Shown: positions 25,726 through 33,752 of the stretch, piece by piece
How the letters are laid out: every line of letters starts with the position of its first letter
How positions within the stretch are numbered: the stretch's first letter is position 1
Assembly: GCF_002382885.1 (NCBI RefSeq)
Contig: NZ_NWVL01000026.1
Span: 33,684 to 97,683 of the forward strand
Source: Streptomyces sp. WZ.A104
Lineage (GTDB): Bacteria; Actinomycetota; Actinomycetes; Streptomycetales; Streptomycetaceae
Length of the DNA: 64,000 nucleotides
Direction of reading: 5' to 3'
Notes under the pieces: generated by a model
The model's input: the letters and a program-made list of their open reading frames with translations, nothing else
What the model was told of the DNA's origin: nothing
The model's database searches: none
Position numbers and translations under genes: made by a program

Positions 25726-27096
25726 CTACGAGCCCGAGCGGTCCGCTGGCCCGGGATAGATCCACCGCTGCGGGGTGGCGCCACCCTGCGGAGGAGGACC
25801 GCTGCGCCGCGGTGCCGGCGGGTCCAGGTGCGTGACCTGCGGCGCAAAGACCGAGGCGCCCTGTGGCGTAGGCCCGGAGAGCGCGGGCGCCGAGTCGGAC
25901 GCCTCGCTGCCACCGGGGCGCTGGATGAGCGGGACTCCGCGGTCGCCGTCCGTGGGAGGACGGCGGATCAGCGCCCGGCCCTTGTCGCCGGTCGCGTTCG
26001 GATCCTCACCGAAGCGGAAGTGGGTCTGCTTCGGCTTGGCCTCACCACCGGATCCGCCCGTCGGGTCGATCCCGGAGGCGACGCCACCGGAGCCCTGGCC
26101 TGGCACCTTCGCCGGCCCCTGCGGAGCCCGCATTCCCGTGCCTGCCTGGACCGCGAGCTGCCCCGCGGTCTTCGCTGCGCCTGCGGCGACCGCCATGCCG
26201 GCGACACCGGTGCGGTGCAGATCGTCGTGGCCACCGCCGTCGGCCGCCCAGTGCACGAACTTGTACGTGGCGTAGGGGCAGAGCAGCACCAGGACCATCA
26301 CGACGATGCCCGCGATCGCGTCCGACAGGGCGCTCAGCCCGTCGCTCGCGTCGGTCTTGCCCATGGCGGAGACACCCAGCAGGAACACGATGGTCATCAG
26401 GAGCTTGGAGACGATCAGGGTGCTGGTCGCCTCGATCCAGCCGCGCCGCCAGCGCCGCGCGACCTCCCAGCCGCCGCCGGCCCCGGCGAACACGGCCAGG
26501 GTGACCAGGACCAGGATGCCGACCTTGCGGGCGACCATCACCGCCCAGTAGAGGAAGGCGCCCACCGCGCAGCCGAGTGCGACGATGGCGGGGACGCCCC
26601 AGCCCAGGCCGTACATCGCCCCCAGCTCGTTGACCTTGATGATGCGGCGTACCGCGTCGTCCACGGAGCTGTTGGCGGCCTTGAACAGGCCGGCGCTGAG
26701 CGCGTCGACCACAGTGATCGCGACGGTGGTGCAGGCGATGGCGGCGAACGCGAACAGGACGCCGGCCACTGTTCCGTATACCGCCTGAGCGAGGGCGCGT
26801 TCGTCCCGGCGCCAGGCGGCGCGGGTGAGCTGGAGGCAGAACGTGCCGACGGTGAGGATGAGGCCGATGGGCAGGATCAGCTCGTAGTTGCTCCTGAACC
26901 ACTCGGCGTTGAGATCGATGGCCGTGGTCCGGTCGACGGCCTTCGACGCCAGATCCGCTGAGGCCTGGGCCATCTCGCCCATCGACTTGGCGATCCAGGC
27001 GCCGATGCCGTCGGTGACGGCTTCGCCAGTCGCGCCGACGACACCGCCGACGGTGTCACAGACCGTACTCATCAGAGGAAGGTCGCAAGCTCCCAT
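25726..27096 (-). CDS. VirB6/TrbL-like polytopic membrane protein
   Basis: A 456-residue protein with five or six membrane segments between about residues 70 and 280 (for example LILPIGLILTVGTFCLQL, GVLFAFAAIACTTVAITV, IVALGCAVGAFLYWAVMVA, ILVLVTLAVFAGAGGG). A hydrophilic, Gly/Pro/Gln-rich cytoplasmic tail of about 150 residues follows. The layout and position match the SCO6881 group, the presumed VirB6/TrbL channel component of actinobacterial type IV systems. ATG 27096 has an excellent AAAGGAGG site eight bases upstream; the longer open frame to 27297 has none. The C-terminal half, unlike the membrane part, is low-complexity. Confidence 0.8.
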   Translation of the reverse strand: MGACDLPLMSTVCDTVGGVVGATGEAVTDGIGAWIAKSMGEMAQASADLASKAVDRTTAIDLNAEWFRSNYELILPIGLILTVGTFCLQLTRAAWRRDERALAQAVYGTVAGVLFAFAAIACTTVAITVVDALSAGLFKAANSSVDDAVRRIIKVNELGAMYGLGWGVPAIVALGCAVGAFLYWAVMVARKVGILVLVTLAVFAGAGGGWEVARRWRRGWIEATSTLIVSKLLMTIVFLLGVSAMGKTDASDGLSALSDAIAGIVVMVLVLLCPYATYKFVHWAADGGGHDDLHRTGVAGMAVAAGAAKTAGQLAVQAGTGMRAPQGPAKVPGQGSGGVASGIDPTGGSGGEAKPKQTHFRFGEDPNATGDKGRALIRRPPTDGDRGVPLIQRPGGSEASDSAPALSGPTPQGASVFAPQVTHLDPPAPRRSGPPPQGGATPQRWIYPGPADRSGS

Positions 27097-27127
27097 GAGG
27101 GTGCCTCCTTTCGCAGGTTGAGGGCGA

Positions 27128-27814
27128 TCACGGCGCGACGTTCGGCAGGACGCCGACCAGGGCGCAGTCGCGGTCCGGTCGGCACTGGACGGCGAGGGTC
27201 GTCGAGCGGGACTCGGCTCCGGCACCGGAGCCCTTCCAGGCGATGGACTGCTTGCCGGTGACCGTGACGGCGTAGACGTACGCCTCCGTGATCGCACCGG
27301 GGTCCTGGGCCAGGGCGGTCTTGAACGCCTGCGGGAAGTGGCCCTCGCCGACCGTGGCGCCGGCGTGCTGCCCGTTGTCGTGCATCCGCGACCACAGCAC
27401 CGGACTGGGCACCTGGTCCGAGACGGACTTCCAGTCCGCGTACTTCTTCTCGTCGGTCATCCACCGCTTGAGGCCGGCCATGTGCTCGGCCTGCGAGAAG
27501 GACCGGGTGTCGTACGTCCACAGGACCTTGGTGGCGGCCTTGGCGAACTCGATCGGATCCGTCGTCCTGGGCGGCGCGACCACCGCCACCCCGGCGTGCG
27601 TGGTGGCGGCAGGGGAGGGCGACGTCGAAGAGGACGCTGGCGCGGGGGTGGCCTTCGGCGCGGCCGGGCTCTCCGCACGGGTGACGTACGCGACCAGACC
27701 GGCGACGGCCAGCAGGACAGCGAGGACGATGCCGCCGATCGAGGCGCGGCGCAGAACCGAGGACGGGGCTCCGTGCCTCCGCCCCCTGGCGGAAGGGAAA
27801 CGATTCTTCGGCAT
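27128..27814 (-). CDS. VirB8-like single-span membrane protein
   Basis: A 228-residue protein with a basic cytoplasmic N-terminus (RGRRHGAPSSVLRRA), one membrane segment (about 27-46), an Ala/Pro/Ser linker and an extracellular domain of about 140 residues with WTYDTRSFSQ, KYADWKSVSDQV and AYVYAVTVTGKQ. This topology is that of VirB8/TcpC-type proteins, which scaffold the channel. The assignment is by topology and place only. Two cysteines near the end (QCRPDRDCALVG) could form a disulphide. Its ATG overlaps the stop of the DUF6112-like gene (ATGA), indicating coupling. Confidence 0.65.
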   Translation of the reverse strand: MPKNRFPSARGRRHGAPSSVLRRASIGGIVLAVLLAVAGLVAYVTRAESPAAPKATPAPASSSTSPSPAATTHAGVAVVAPPRTTDPIEFAKAATKVLWTYDTRSFSQAEHMAGLKRWMTDEKKYADWKSVSDQVPSPVLWSRMHDNGQHAGATVGEGHFPQAFKTALAQDPGAITEAYVYAVTVTGKQSIAWKGSGAGAESRSTTLAVQCRPDRDCALVGVLPNVAP

Positions 27815-28122
27815 CAGTGAACCTGCGTCCCCATCGCCGAGAAGAACGCGACGACGCCGTTGGCCGCGCCGAGCAGGAGGGCGCAGCCGGCGGCGACGAC
27901 CGTGCCCTTCTTGCCGTTGGCCTCGGCCTGGTGGCCTCCGCTGTGGTGGCCCCAGGCCCAGACGATGGCGGAGATGGCGAGGGCGCCGACCGTGGCGATG
28001 ATGCCGAAGAGGTTGATGCTGCCCATGACCTTCTTGAGGACGTCGAGGCCGGGCAGGCCGCCCTCGCTCGGTGTGACGCCAGGGTTGTACGCCAGCATCT
28101 GGGCGTGCTGAATGAGCTTCAT
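27814..28122 (-). CDS. DUF6112-like small membrane protein (VirB2-like)
   Basis: A 102-residue protein with two membrane segments (about 36-57 and 74-95) separated by a short polar loop (GHHSGGHQAEANGKKG). The size and two-helix hairpin topology match DUF6112 proteins that accompany SCO6880/SCO6881 genes and also the VirB2/TrbC pilin-like subunit. A role as the channel or pilus subunit is an inference. ATG 28122 has GGAG six bases upstream. It is the second gene of the run after the wall hydrolase. Confidence 0.7.
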   Translation of the reverse strand: MKLIQHAQMLAYNPGVTPSEGGLPGLDVLKKVMGSINLFGIIATVGALAISAIVWAWGHHSGGHQAEANGKKGTVVAAGCALLLGAANGVVAFFSAMGTQVH

Positions 28123-28194
28123 TGGAACTCCAGTACGAACATGGGCGCGCGAAGGCCCGGAAGGGGAGGAGTGAGAGGGGGAGGGGGAGGCCGG

Positions 28195-29322
28195 TCAGAC
28201 GATCCGGCGGGCGGCGAGCACGTCCGGCCGCCAGTCAGCGAGGGTCGAGATCTTGACCACGTCACCAGTGCGAGGCGCATGCAGGATCAGGCCGTCACCG
28301 ATGAACATCCCTACGTGTTCCGGGACTTGGGCCGTGCCGCGGGTGAAGAGGAGATCGCCCGGCTTGAGGGCGTCGACGCTGACCGTCTTGCCCTCCTTGA
28401 CCTGCGTGTACGTGGTCCGGGAGATCGAGATACCTCCGGCCTTGTACGACATCTGCGTCAGGGACGAGCAGTCACAGCGGCCCATCGGGTCCTGGCCGCG
28501 CGGATCGGTACACGTGCCACCCCACTGATACGGAGTGCCGAGCTGGCCCAGCCCCCATCGGATGGCGGTGCGGACCGACGTGGGTGCATCAGCCGGGATC
28601 TTGTAGTCCTTGGGGACGGAGCCGGCAGGGATCGGACCGAACCTGGCACCGTCCTCGCCGGTGCCGCACGCGCCGGGCGTCGCATCCGTCGGGTCGGTCT
28701 TGTCGCCCGTGTCGGAACTCGACCCTGCGGACAGCGACGTGGCGATGGCCTTCTGCAGAGCCGTGGCCAGCGGCTCCCATTTGGCATACGCGTCGGGGAA
28801 GCCGCTCTTCTGGACCGCCTGCGCCGCCTGCGTGACGGTCATGGACTGCCAGCCCGGGACCTTCAGCAGCGCCTCGTAGAACCTCGTCGCGGCGTGCACC
28901 GGATCGCGGACCTGCTGGGCCGTCCCCCAGCCCTGGCTGGGACGCTGCTGGAAGAGGCCGAGCGAATCCCTGTCGCCGTAGTCGAGATTCCGCAGCCCCG
29001 ACTCCTGCAAGGCTGTGGCCAGAGCTACGACCTGGCCCCGGGCCGGCACCTTCATGGCGACGCCGGTGGCCTGGATCGTCTTGGCGTTCGGGATCTGCTC
29101 CGAGGGATCGTCCAGCCCCGGGACGGACACTGTGGCCTTGCCGTCGCCCTTGAGGATCGAATCCACCTGCTTGGCGACTGCCGCAGAATCCACAGCCTGT
29201 GTATTGCCGTTCGCGCAGGCGGCCTGGGCGCTGGACGCGCCGGCCAGAGCCATCGCGAGCGGGGCGACCAGCAGCAGCGGGCCGAGAGCGACGGCCCCGA
29301 CTATCGCCGCGCCCGCCTTCAC
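28195..29322 (-). CDS. Lytic transglycosylase-like / NlpC-P60 wall hydrolase
   Basis: A 375-residue protein with an N-terminal signal/anchor (about 6-33, ending SSAQA), a lysozyme-like domain (about 90-190: VVALATALQESGLRN, GDRDSLGLFQQRPSQGWG, ATRFYEALLKV) and a C-terminal NlpC/P60 peptidase. The peptidase has the cysteine in CDCSSLTQMSY (about 295), the first His in EHVGMFIG and the second in ILHAPRTG. VirB1-type proteins of this design open the peptidoglycan for the type IV channel. The start is GTG 29322. It is the first gene of the minus-strand transfer operon, facing a gene-free region of about 640 bp that probably holds the promoter. Confidence 0.85.
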   Translation of the reverse strand: MKAGAAIVGAVALGPLLLVAPLAMALAGASSAQAACANGNTQAVDSAAVAKQVDSILKGDGKATVSVPGLDDPSEQIPNAKTIQATGVAMKVPARGQVVALATALQESGLRNLDYGDRDSLGLFQQRPSQGWGTAQQVRDPVHAATRFYEALLKVPGWQSMTVTQAAQAVQKSGFPDAYAKWEPLATALQKAIATSLSAGSSSDTGDKTDPTDATPGACGTGEDGARFGPIPAGSVPKDYKIPADAPTSVRTAIRWGLGQLGTPYQWGGTCTDPRGQDPMGRCDCSSLTQMSYKAGGISISRTTYTQVKEGKTVSVDALKPGDLLFTRGTAQVPEHVGMFIGDGLILHAPRTGDVVKISTLADWRPDVLAARRIV

Positions 29323-29960
29323 GGCTGAGGGCCGTCCGCCGAACCGAGGGCGCAGGAGCCGGGCTCTGGGGAAGGGCGTGCCTGGGCATGCTGCATCAGC
29401 AGCTCCTTACTCGTAGGCAGCGCGGCACCAGCGTTCTCGTCGAAAAGGTCACCGGCACCGCACCGGTCGGAAATTCACAACCCTTGAGATCAGGGAATGG
29501 AGGCCCAGGGGTCGGGAGCGGCTAACTCCCGACCCTTGGGCGTCTCTCTACTGGAGGGCGGCAGCCAGCCGCGCTCTTAATCTCACGCGCCACATAGAGA
29601 AAACACCTCGCCTAAATATCAGACCGCTTCGCGGATGCTGCCCGTGTCGCCATCTGGACGAGGTAACACGCATCAACACAGCTCAACAGGCGGGAGGGTG
29701 ACCCCAGTCCGTCGAACACGGCGAGACTGTAGAGACGAATTGCGGCCGCACCAAACGACGCCTTGCACGACGGCCGGGACCCGTGATGTGGCGGCAGAGC
29801 GTCATTAGGTGCGGCCGGGAATGGTGGCTACTCTCCAGCCCATCGCTCTCCTCGGGTGGCCTTTTCTTGGGTCTCCGGGAGCGACTTTCGCCGCGTGCGC
29901 AGAAATTCCGGGAGCGCGGAATCAGGCGCACGACCGTCTCGCAGAACGAGAGAACCGCAC
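29323..29960. other. Gene-free region between divergent operons
   Basis: About 640 bp with no convincing ORF, and AT-richer than its surroundings in the middle (29,560-29,660). It should hold the promoters of the minus-strand transfer operon and of the plus-strand methyltransferase, and is one candidate place for an origin of transfer. Apart from the hairpin at 29504-29540 I see no clear iterons or promoter hexamers. Confidence 0.5.
29504..29540. terminator. Hairpin, probable terminator
   Basis: A 15-bp stem with one G-T wobble (29504-29518 with 29526-29540; arms centred on GGGTCGGGAG and CTCCCGACCC) and a 7-base loop, followed on the plus strand by a T/C-rich stretch. It lies inside the gene-free region between divergent operons, so it may insulate them or stop readthrough. 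Confidence 0.5.
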
Positions 29961-30722
29961 ATGTCGTACACCCTGCACCGAGGCGACGCGCTGACCGCGC
30001 TCGCTGGCATCCCTGACAACAGCGTCGACGCAGTCATCACCGACCCGCCCTACAACAGCGGCGGCCGAACCAGCAGCGAACGAACCGGTCGCAGCGCCCG
30101 CGCGAAGTACACCTCGGGCGACGCCGAGCACGACCTTGCCAACTTCCCCGGCGAGAACCGCGACCAGCGCTCGTACGGCTTCTGGCTCACTCTCCTGCTC
30201 ACCGAGTCCTACCGGGCGACCGCCGAGTCCGGCGCCGCGCTCGTCTTCACCGACTGGAGGCAACTGCCCACCACCACCGACGCGCTCCAGGCCGCCGGCT
30301 GGACCTGGCGCGGCATCGCCTCGTGGCACAAGCCGGTCTCCCGACCGCAGAAGGGCCGACTCAAGCAGTCCTGCGAATACATCGTCTGGGGCACCAAGGG
30401 CCCGGTCGACCCCGACCGGAACCCCGTCTACCTGCCCGGCCTCTACACCGCGAGCCAGCCCCGGAAGGACCGCGTGCACATCACGCAGAAGCCCGTGGAA
30501 GTGATGCAGGAGTTGGTGCAGATCTGCCCGCCGGGCGGGACCGTCCTCGACCCCTTCACCGGCTCCGGCACGACCGGCGTCGCCGCCCTGCGCGAGGGTC
30601 GCAAGTTCGTTGGCGTCGAACTCTCGGAGCATTACGCCAACATCGCCGAAGCACGGCTTCTGGAGACGATGCAACAGGCCGCACGGCGCGAAGACTTCGT
30701 TCTCGCTGGACCCGAGGAGTAG
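29961..30722 (+). CDS. DNA N6-adenine/N4-cytosine methyltransferase (beta class)
   Basis: A 253-residue methyltransferase with catalytic DPPY at residues 28-31 and the SAM-binding motif DPFTGSGTTG near residue 196. This circular order (motif IV before motif I) defines the beta class of amino-methyltransferases. Also visible are LVFTDWRQLP, QSCEYIVWGTKGP and HITQKPVEVMQELVQI. There is no cognate endonuclease directly adjacent; the NucS-like nuclease at 31493 is 770 bp away on the other strand. It may be an orphan methylase that protects the element or fools host restriction. The start is ATG 29961; the longer open frame upstream looks non-coding. Confidence 0.85.
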   Translation: MSYTLHRGDALTALAGIPDNSVDAVITDPPYNSGGRTSSERTGRSARAKYTSGDAEHDLANFPGENRDQRSYGFWLTLLLTESYRATAESGAALVFTDWRQLPTTTDALQAAGWTWRGIASWHKPVSRPQKGRLKQSCEYIVWGTKGPVDPDRNPVYLPGLYTASQPRKDRVHITQKPVEVMQELVQICPPGGTVLDPFTGSGTTGVAALREGRKFVGVELSEHYANIAEARLLETMQQAARREDFVLAGPEE

Positions 30723-30875
30723 GGGCGCCTCGAGCGAACCGAACGTGCCGCCGATGGAGGAGGCCCCCGGACGTGAACGAAACCGTGGCTCAGCGACGGC
30801 TTCGATCAGAGTGTTGCGATCACTCCTGCTCCTGATCGAACCTCAACTGAACCTGATCGTAGGCAGAATGAGGCC

Positions 30876-31406
30876 ATGGACGCTGGACTCACCGCGCTGC
30901 TTGGCGCCGCCGTAGGCTCACTTGCCACCCTCGGCTCCGCAATGGTCACCGGGCGCGCGGCAGCGCGCTCGCAGTTCGGCCAGTGGCGCCGGCAGCACCG
31001 CAGGGACGCCTACGCGAACTACCTGGGCGCGGTTTACGACCGCGATGTCGCCCTGGACGCAGTGCGCGACGCTCTGCGGGCGGACCAGCCGGACCTGCGG
31101 GACGTCGACGAGAAGATGGAGCGCTTCGCCGCCCAGGTCCGCGGCGTCCACCGGGCTGCCGAGTTTGTCATCCTCGAAGGTCCGCCTTCGGTGGTGGAGG
31201 CGCTCTATGGCGTGGTCCACGCGGCCGACGACCTCGCCGAGGTCATGCGACGGATGGTGCGTGATGCCCACGCGGAGGACACCTCACGCAAGGCGGCGGA
31301 CACCACGCTCGCCGCCGAGCGGGAGCACCTGCTGTACCAGGCCGTGAAGGGCTTCCGAGCTGCGGCTGCCGACGTCCTCGGCGACAGCCGGATACGCGTT
31401 AGCTAG
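30876..31406 (+). CDS. Membrane-anchored helical hypothetical protein
   Basis: A 176-residue protein with an N-terminal membrane segment (about 4-25: LTALLGAAVGSLATLGSAM) and a long helical cytoplasmic region (about 35-170) beginning FGQWRRQHRRDAYANYL. Proteins of this shape with an RxxAYxxFL-like segment after the anchor are common in Streptomyces and of unknown role. It is separated from the methyltransferase by 153 bp and followed by a strong terminator, so it is probably monocistronic. ATG 30876 lacks an obvious ribosome site. Confidence 0.65.
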   Translation: MDAGLTALLGAAVGSLATLGSAMVTGRAAARSQFGQWRRQHRRDAYANYLGAVYDRDVALDAVRDALRADQPDLRDVDEKMERFAAQVRGVHRAAEFVILEGPPSVVEALYGVVHAADDLAEVMRRMVRDAHAEDTSRKAADTTLAAEREHLLYQAVKGFRAAAADVLGDSRIRVS

Positions 31407-31437
31407 GGACCTGTCCCGGCGGGCGCAGAGCAGAGAA

Positions 31438-31473
31438 GGGCGGTTGTTCCTCCAGGCAGGCGGAACAACCGCC
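31438..31473. terminator. Bidirectional terminator
   Basis: A perfect 13-bp stem GGGCGGTTGTTCC (31438-31450) and its complement (31461-31473) with a 10-base loop, between the convergent genes ending at 31406 and 31493. Confidence 0.75.
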
Positions 31474-31492
31474 CCTTCCCATGTGCGGGCAG

Positions 31493-32407
31493 TCATCCAG
31501 CGTCGATGCTCCGCTGGATGAGCTCGGTAGCCCGTGCGAGGTCCTCCCGCGAGCCGATTCGGACCTCGACGCCGCCGCGGATCCCCAGGACCCCCACGCC
31601 GCGCATGTCCCGGGAGAAGCCGTCGTGCAGCTCCACGGTGTCCGGATCCAGCTTCAGGTTGACGACGAGCAGCCGGTTGCGCGGCTGCAGACGCACCGTG
31701 GCGACGTTGTTGATCCGGCGGTAGGCGATGTAGTGGAGCTGTGGCTCCTTGCGCACGTCCTGGTGCGACAGCAGCAGCTCGTCGAGGTCCGCGTACAGGG
31801 CCTTAAGTTCCTCGGGTGACTCGTCGAGGTACTGCTGGACCGACTTCGGCGCCACCGACGCGGCGCGTACGGATCCCGACATCCCGCCCCGCGGAGAGGC
31901 GCGGGTCCCGCCGGCCGACGCGATGAGCTGCAGTGTGAGCACGTCCTCAAAGACTCGGTACGTCACGAGGTCGATCCGGTGGCCGATCATCTCTACCGCC
32001 ACTGTGTCGTGGCGCGTGAAGGCACCAGCGACGCAGACGATCCGAGGAGCACTCCAGTCGATCTCCCCGGCAGTCTGGTCTCCGAGCTTCTCCCGGGTCA
32101 GGCTCTCGAACTCGTGATGGTGGTCGTGGAGCCACCACAGGTATGAAAGTCCCTGGCTGATGACGTTCTGGTCGCGGTTCCGCTTGTACTCCACGATGAC
32201 CGGCGTGCCGTTCTCGTCCAGGCCGAGGGAGTCGATCCGGCCTCCGTGATGGCCGGTTCGGTACTCGGTGGCCAGGAAACGGATGCCGAGCATCGCCTCC
32301 ATGTTGGCCTCGATCAACCGCTGCAGCTCGACCTCCACCCCCACGGCCGCCCCCGGCACCTCCGTCGCCTGTCGGCCTCTCACCCTGAAGACCTTCAGGT
32401 TGCTCAT
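31493..32407 (-). CDS. NucS/DUF91-like nuclease with DUF5655 domain
   Basis: A 304-residue protein. The N-terminal half is a PD-(D/E)XK nuclease of the NucS/DUF91 type: GGRIDSLGLDENGTPVIVEY gives Asp59 and Glu73 with Lys75, followed by Gln85 in NVISQG. The C-terminal half (about 190-304) is a DUF5655 domain (LHYIAYRRINNVATVRLQ, RDMRGVGVLGIRGGVEVRI). NucS enzymes act in mismatch repair; proteins with this fusion are frequent in defence islands but uncharacterised. The start is ATG 32407, with GGGAGG just upstream; the frame is open to 32446. It is divergent from the kinase-led operon. Confidence 0.8.
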   Translation of the reverse strand: MSNLKVFRVRGRQATEVPGAAVGVEVELQRLIEANMEAMLGIRFLATEYRTGHHGGRIDSLGLDENGTPVIVEYKRNRDQNVISQGLSYLWWLHDHHHEFESLTREKLGDQTAGEIDWSAPRIVCVAGAFTRHDTVAVEMIGHRIDLVTYRVFEDVLTLQLIASAGGTRASPRGGMSGSVRAASVAPKSVQQYLDESPEELKALYADLDELLLSHQDVRKEPQLHYIAYRRINNVATVRLQPRNRLLVVNLKLDPDTVELHDGFSRDMRGVGVLGIRGGVEVRIGSREDLARATELIQRSIDAG

Positions 32408-32509
32408 GAGCCTCCCCGCCCCACCTTGATCGCTGGGAAGGAACAATCGAGGTCGGGGGGCGTTTATTCCGGCATGGGTCGGTACTCAAATAGGACTCGG
32501 TCGAGATCG

Positions 32510-32552
32510 CGAGAGGGCACGAGCGGAAGCCCGTGCCGCTGATAGCCTCTCG
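32510..32552. promoter_or_regulatory. Nested hairpin upstream of the kinase-led operon
   Basis: Two nested stems in the divergent region between the nuclease gene and the kinase: CGAGAGG (32510-32516) with CCTCTCG (32546-32552), enclosing GGCACG with CGTGCC. It is followed on the plus strand by a T/G-rich stretch that contains TTGAC (from about 32556), a possible -35 element. It may be an operator or attenuator; no clear -10 hexamer was found. Confidence 0.4.
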
Positions 32553-32621
32553 TTGTTGACTTGTGGTTCTTCGTGTGTTGTGCGTCACGTGTGTGCGCTC
32601 GGACACGGAACGGGGGCGAGG

Positions 32622-33689
32622 GTGTTCGAGCCGCTGCGGGACAAGGACCCCCGAGAGATCGCGGGTTTCCGGTTGACCGGGCGTCTCGGCCAGGGCGCGA
32701 TGGGTGTCGTCTACCTCGGTTACCGCAGCCCTCGTCCTGTGGCGATCAAGGTCGTGAAGCCCGCGCTGGCGGACCAGCCGTACTTCCGCCAGCGCTTCGC
32801 CCAGGAACTGGAGGCCATCCGGCGAGTCGGCGGATTCCATACCGCCGCGCTCGTGGACGCCGATCCCGACGCCGAGCAGCCGTGGATCGCGACCGAGTAC
32901 ATCCATGCACCCTCGCTGGCGAGGCTGCTCGACCAGCATGGGCCGGTCAGTGAGCTCGGAGGCTGGTGGCTGGCCGCGAGCCTGTCCGAGGCGCTGATCC
33001 ACATCCACTCCGTCCACCTTCTTCACCGCGATCTGAAACCCAGCAACGTACTGGTGACGACCCACGGCACGCGCGTGATCGACTTCGGTGTCTCCCACGT
33101 AGGCGGGGCGACCGGGCTCACGTCCGGAGACTCTCCCGTCGGAACGCTCGCGTACATGGCCCCGGAGCAGGCGAAGGACTCCCGTAAGGCGAGTGAGCCG
33201 GCCGACGTGTACAGCTTGGGCGCGACGATCGTGCATGCCGCGACAGGGCATCCACCGTTTTACGCTGATATGCCAGTTCAGCGGATGCTTGATACGGATC
33301 CTGACCTCTCCGGCCTGCCGGAGAGCCTGCGAGACGTGGTTGTCAGTGCACTGTCCTACGCTCCGGAGGACCGGCCCACGGCCCAGACGGTGCTTGAGGC
33401 AGCCATGGACCGGTTGCTGGAGCATGCCGTGACAGTGAGCGGTCCAATGCATCCGCCGCTGCCTGACACGTTCCTCATGGACGTGTTGCAGGTGGAGGGG
33501 ACTCCTCCCGTGCCGCCGCCAGCGGCGGTGCAGGCTCCAGGGAATCCCGGGGCGGTTGCGGAGGAACCGGATATTCCGGCCTTGCCCGCCGAACCGGCCG
33601 CCGCGGGTGCGTCCAGCGGCGGGGGCGAGCCGTGGGCCGACCGCTGGCGTGGGAAGATCCGCGACCGCCGTTCCGACTTCGGCGGCTGA
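32622..33689 (+). CDS. Soluble Ser/Thr protein kinase
   Basis: A 355-residue Hanks-type kinase with glycine loop GQGAMG (24-29), catalytic Lys43 in VAIKVVK, HRDLKPSN with Asp137, DFG at 154-156, APE at 180-182 and a normal C-lobe to about residue 265. A Pro/Ala-rich, mostly disordered tail follows. It has no membrane segment or PASTA repeats, so it is cytoplasmic. The start is GTG 32622, the usual Streptomyces opening VFEPLRxxDPREIAG; the open frame further upstream is not kinase-like. It precedes the DrmD-type helicase by 63 bp. The kinase could regulate or be part of the defence operon, as kinases do in Pgl/BREX-2, or could be a separate gene. Confidence 0.85.
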   Translation: MFEPLRDKDPREIAGFRLTGRLGQGAMGVVYLGYRSPRPVAIKVVKPALADQPYFRQRFAQELEAIRRVGGFHTAALVDADPDAEQPWIATEYIHAPSLARLLDQHGPVSELGGWWLAASLSEALIHIHSVHLLHRDLKPSNVLVTTHGTRVIDFGVSHVGGATGLTSGDSPVGTLAYMAPEQAKDSRKASEPADVYSLGATIVHAATGHPPFYADMPVQRMLDTDPDLSGLPESLRDVVVSALSYAPEDRPTAQTVLEAAMDRLLEHAVTVSGPMHPPLPDTFLMDVLQVEGTPPVPPPAAVQAPGNPGAVAEEPDIPALPAEPAAAGASSGGGEPWADRWRGKIRDRRSDFGG

Positions 33690-33752
33690 GACCGTCGGCC
33701 GCGCAACAGCGCATAACGAGGCAGTGTAAGAGTGAGTGAAGGAGAGAGCCCG

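Noticed and set aside
29323..29960. oriT of the element
   Set aside because: It is a gene-free region at the head of the transfer operon, but without a relaxase gene nearby or a recognisable nic site the claim cannot be supported.
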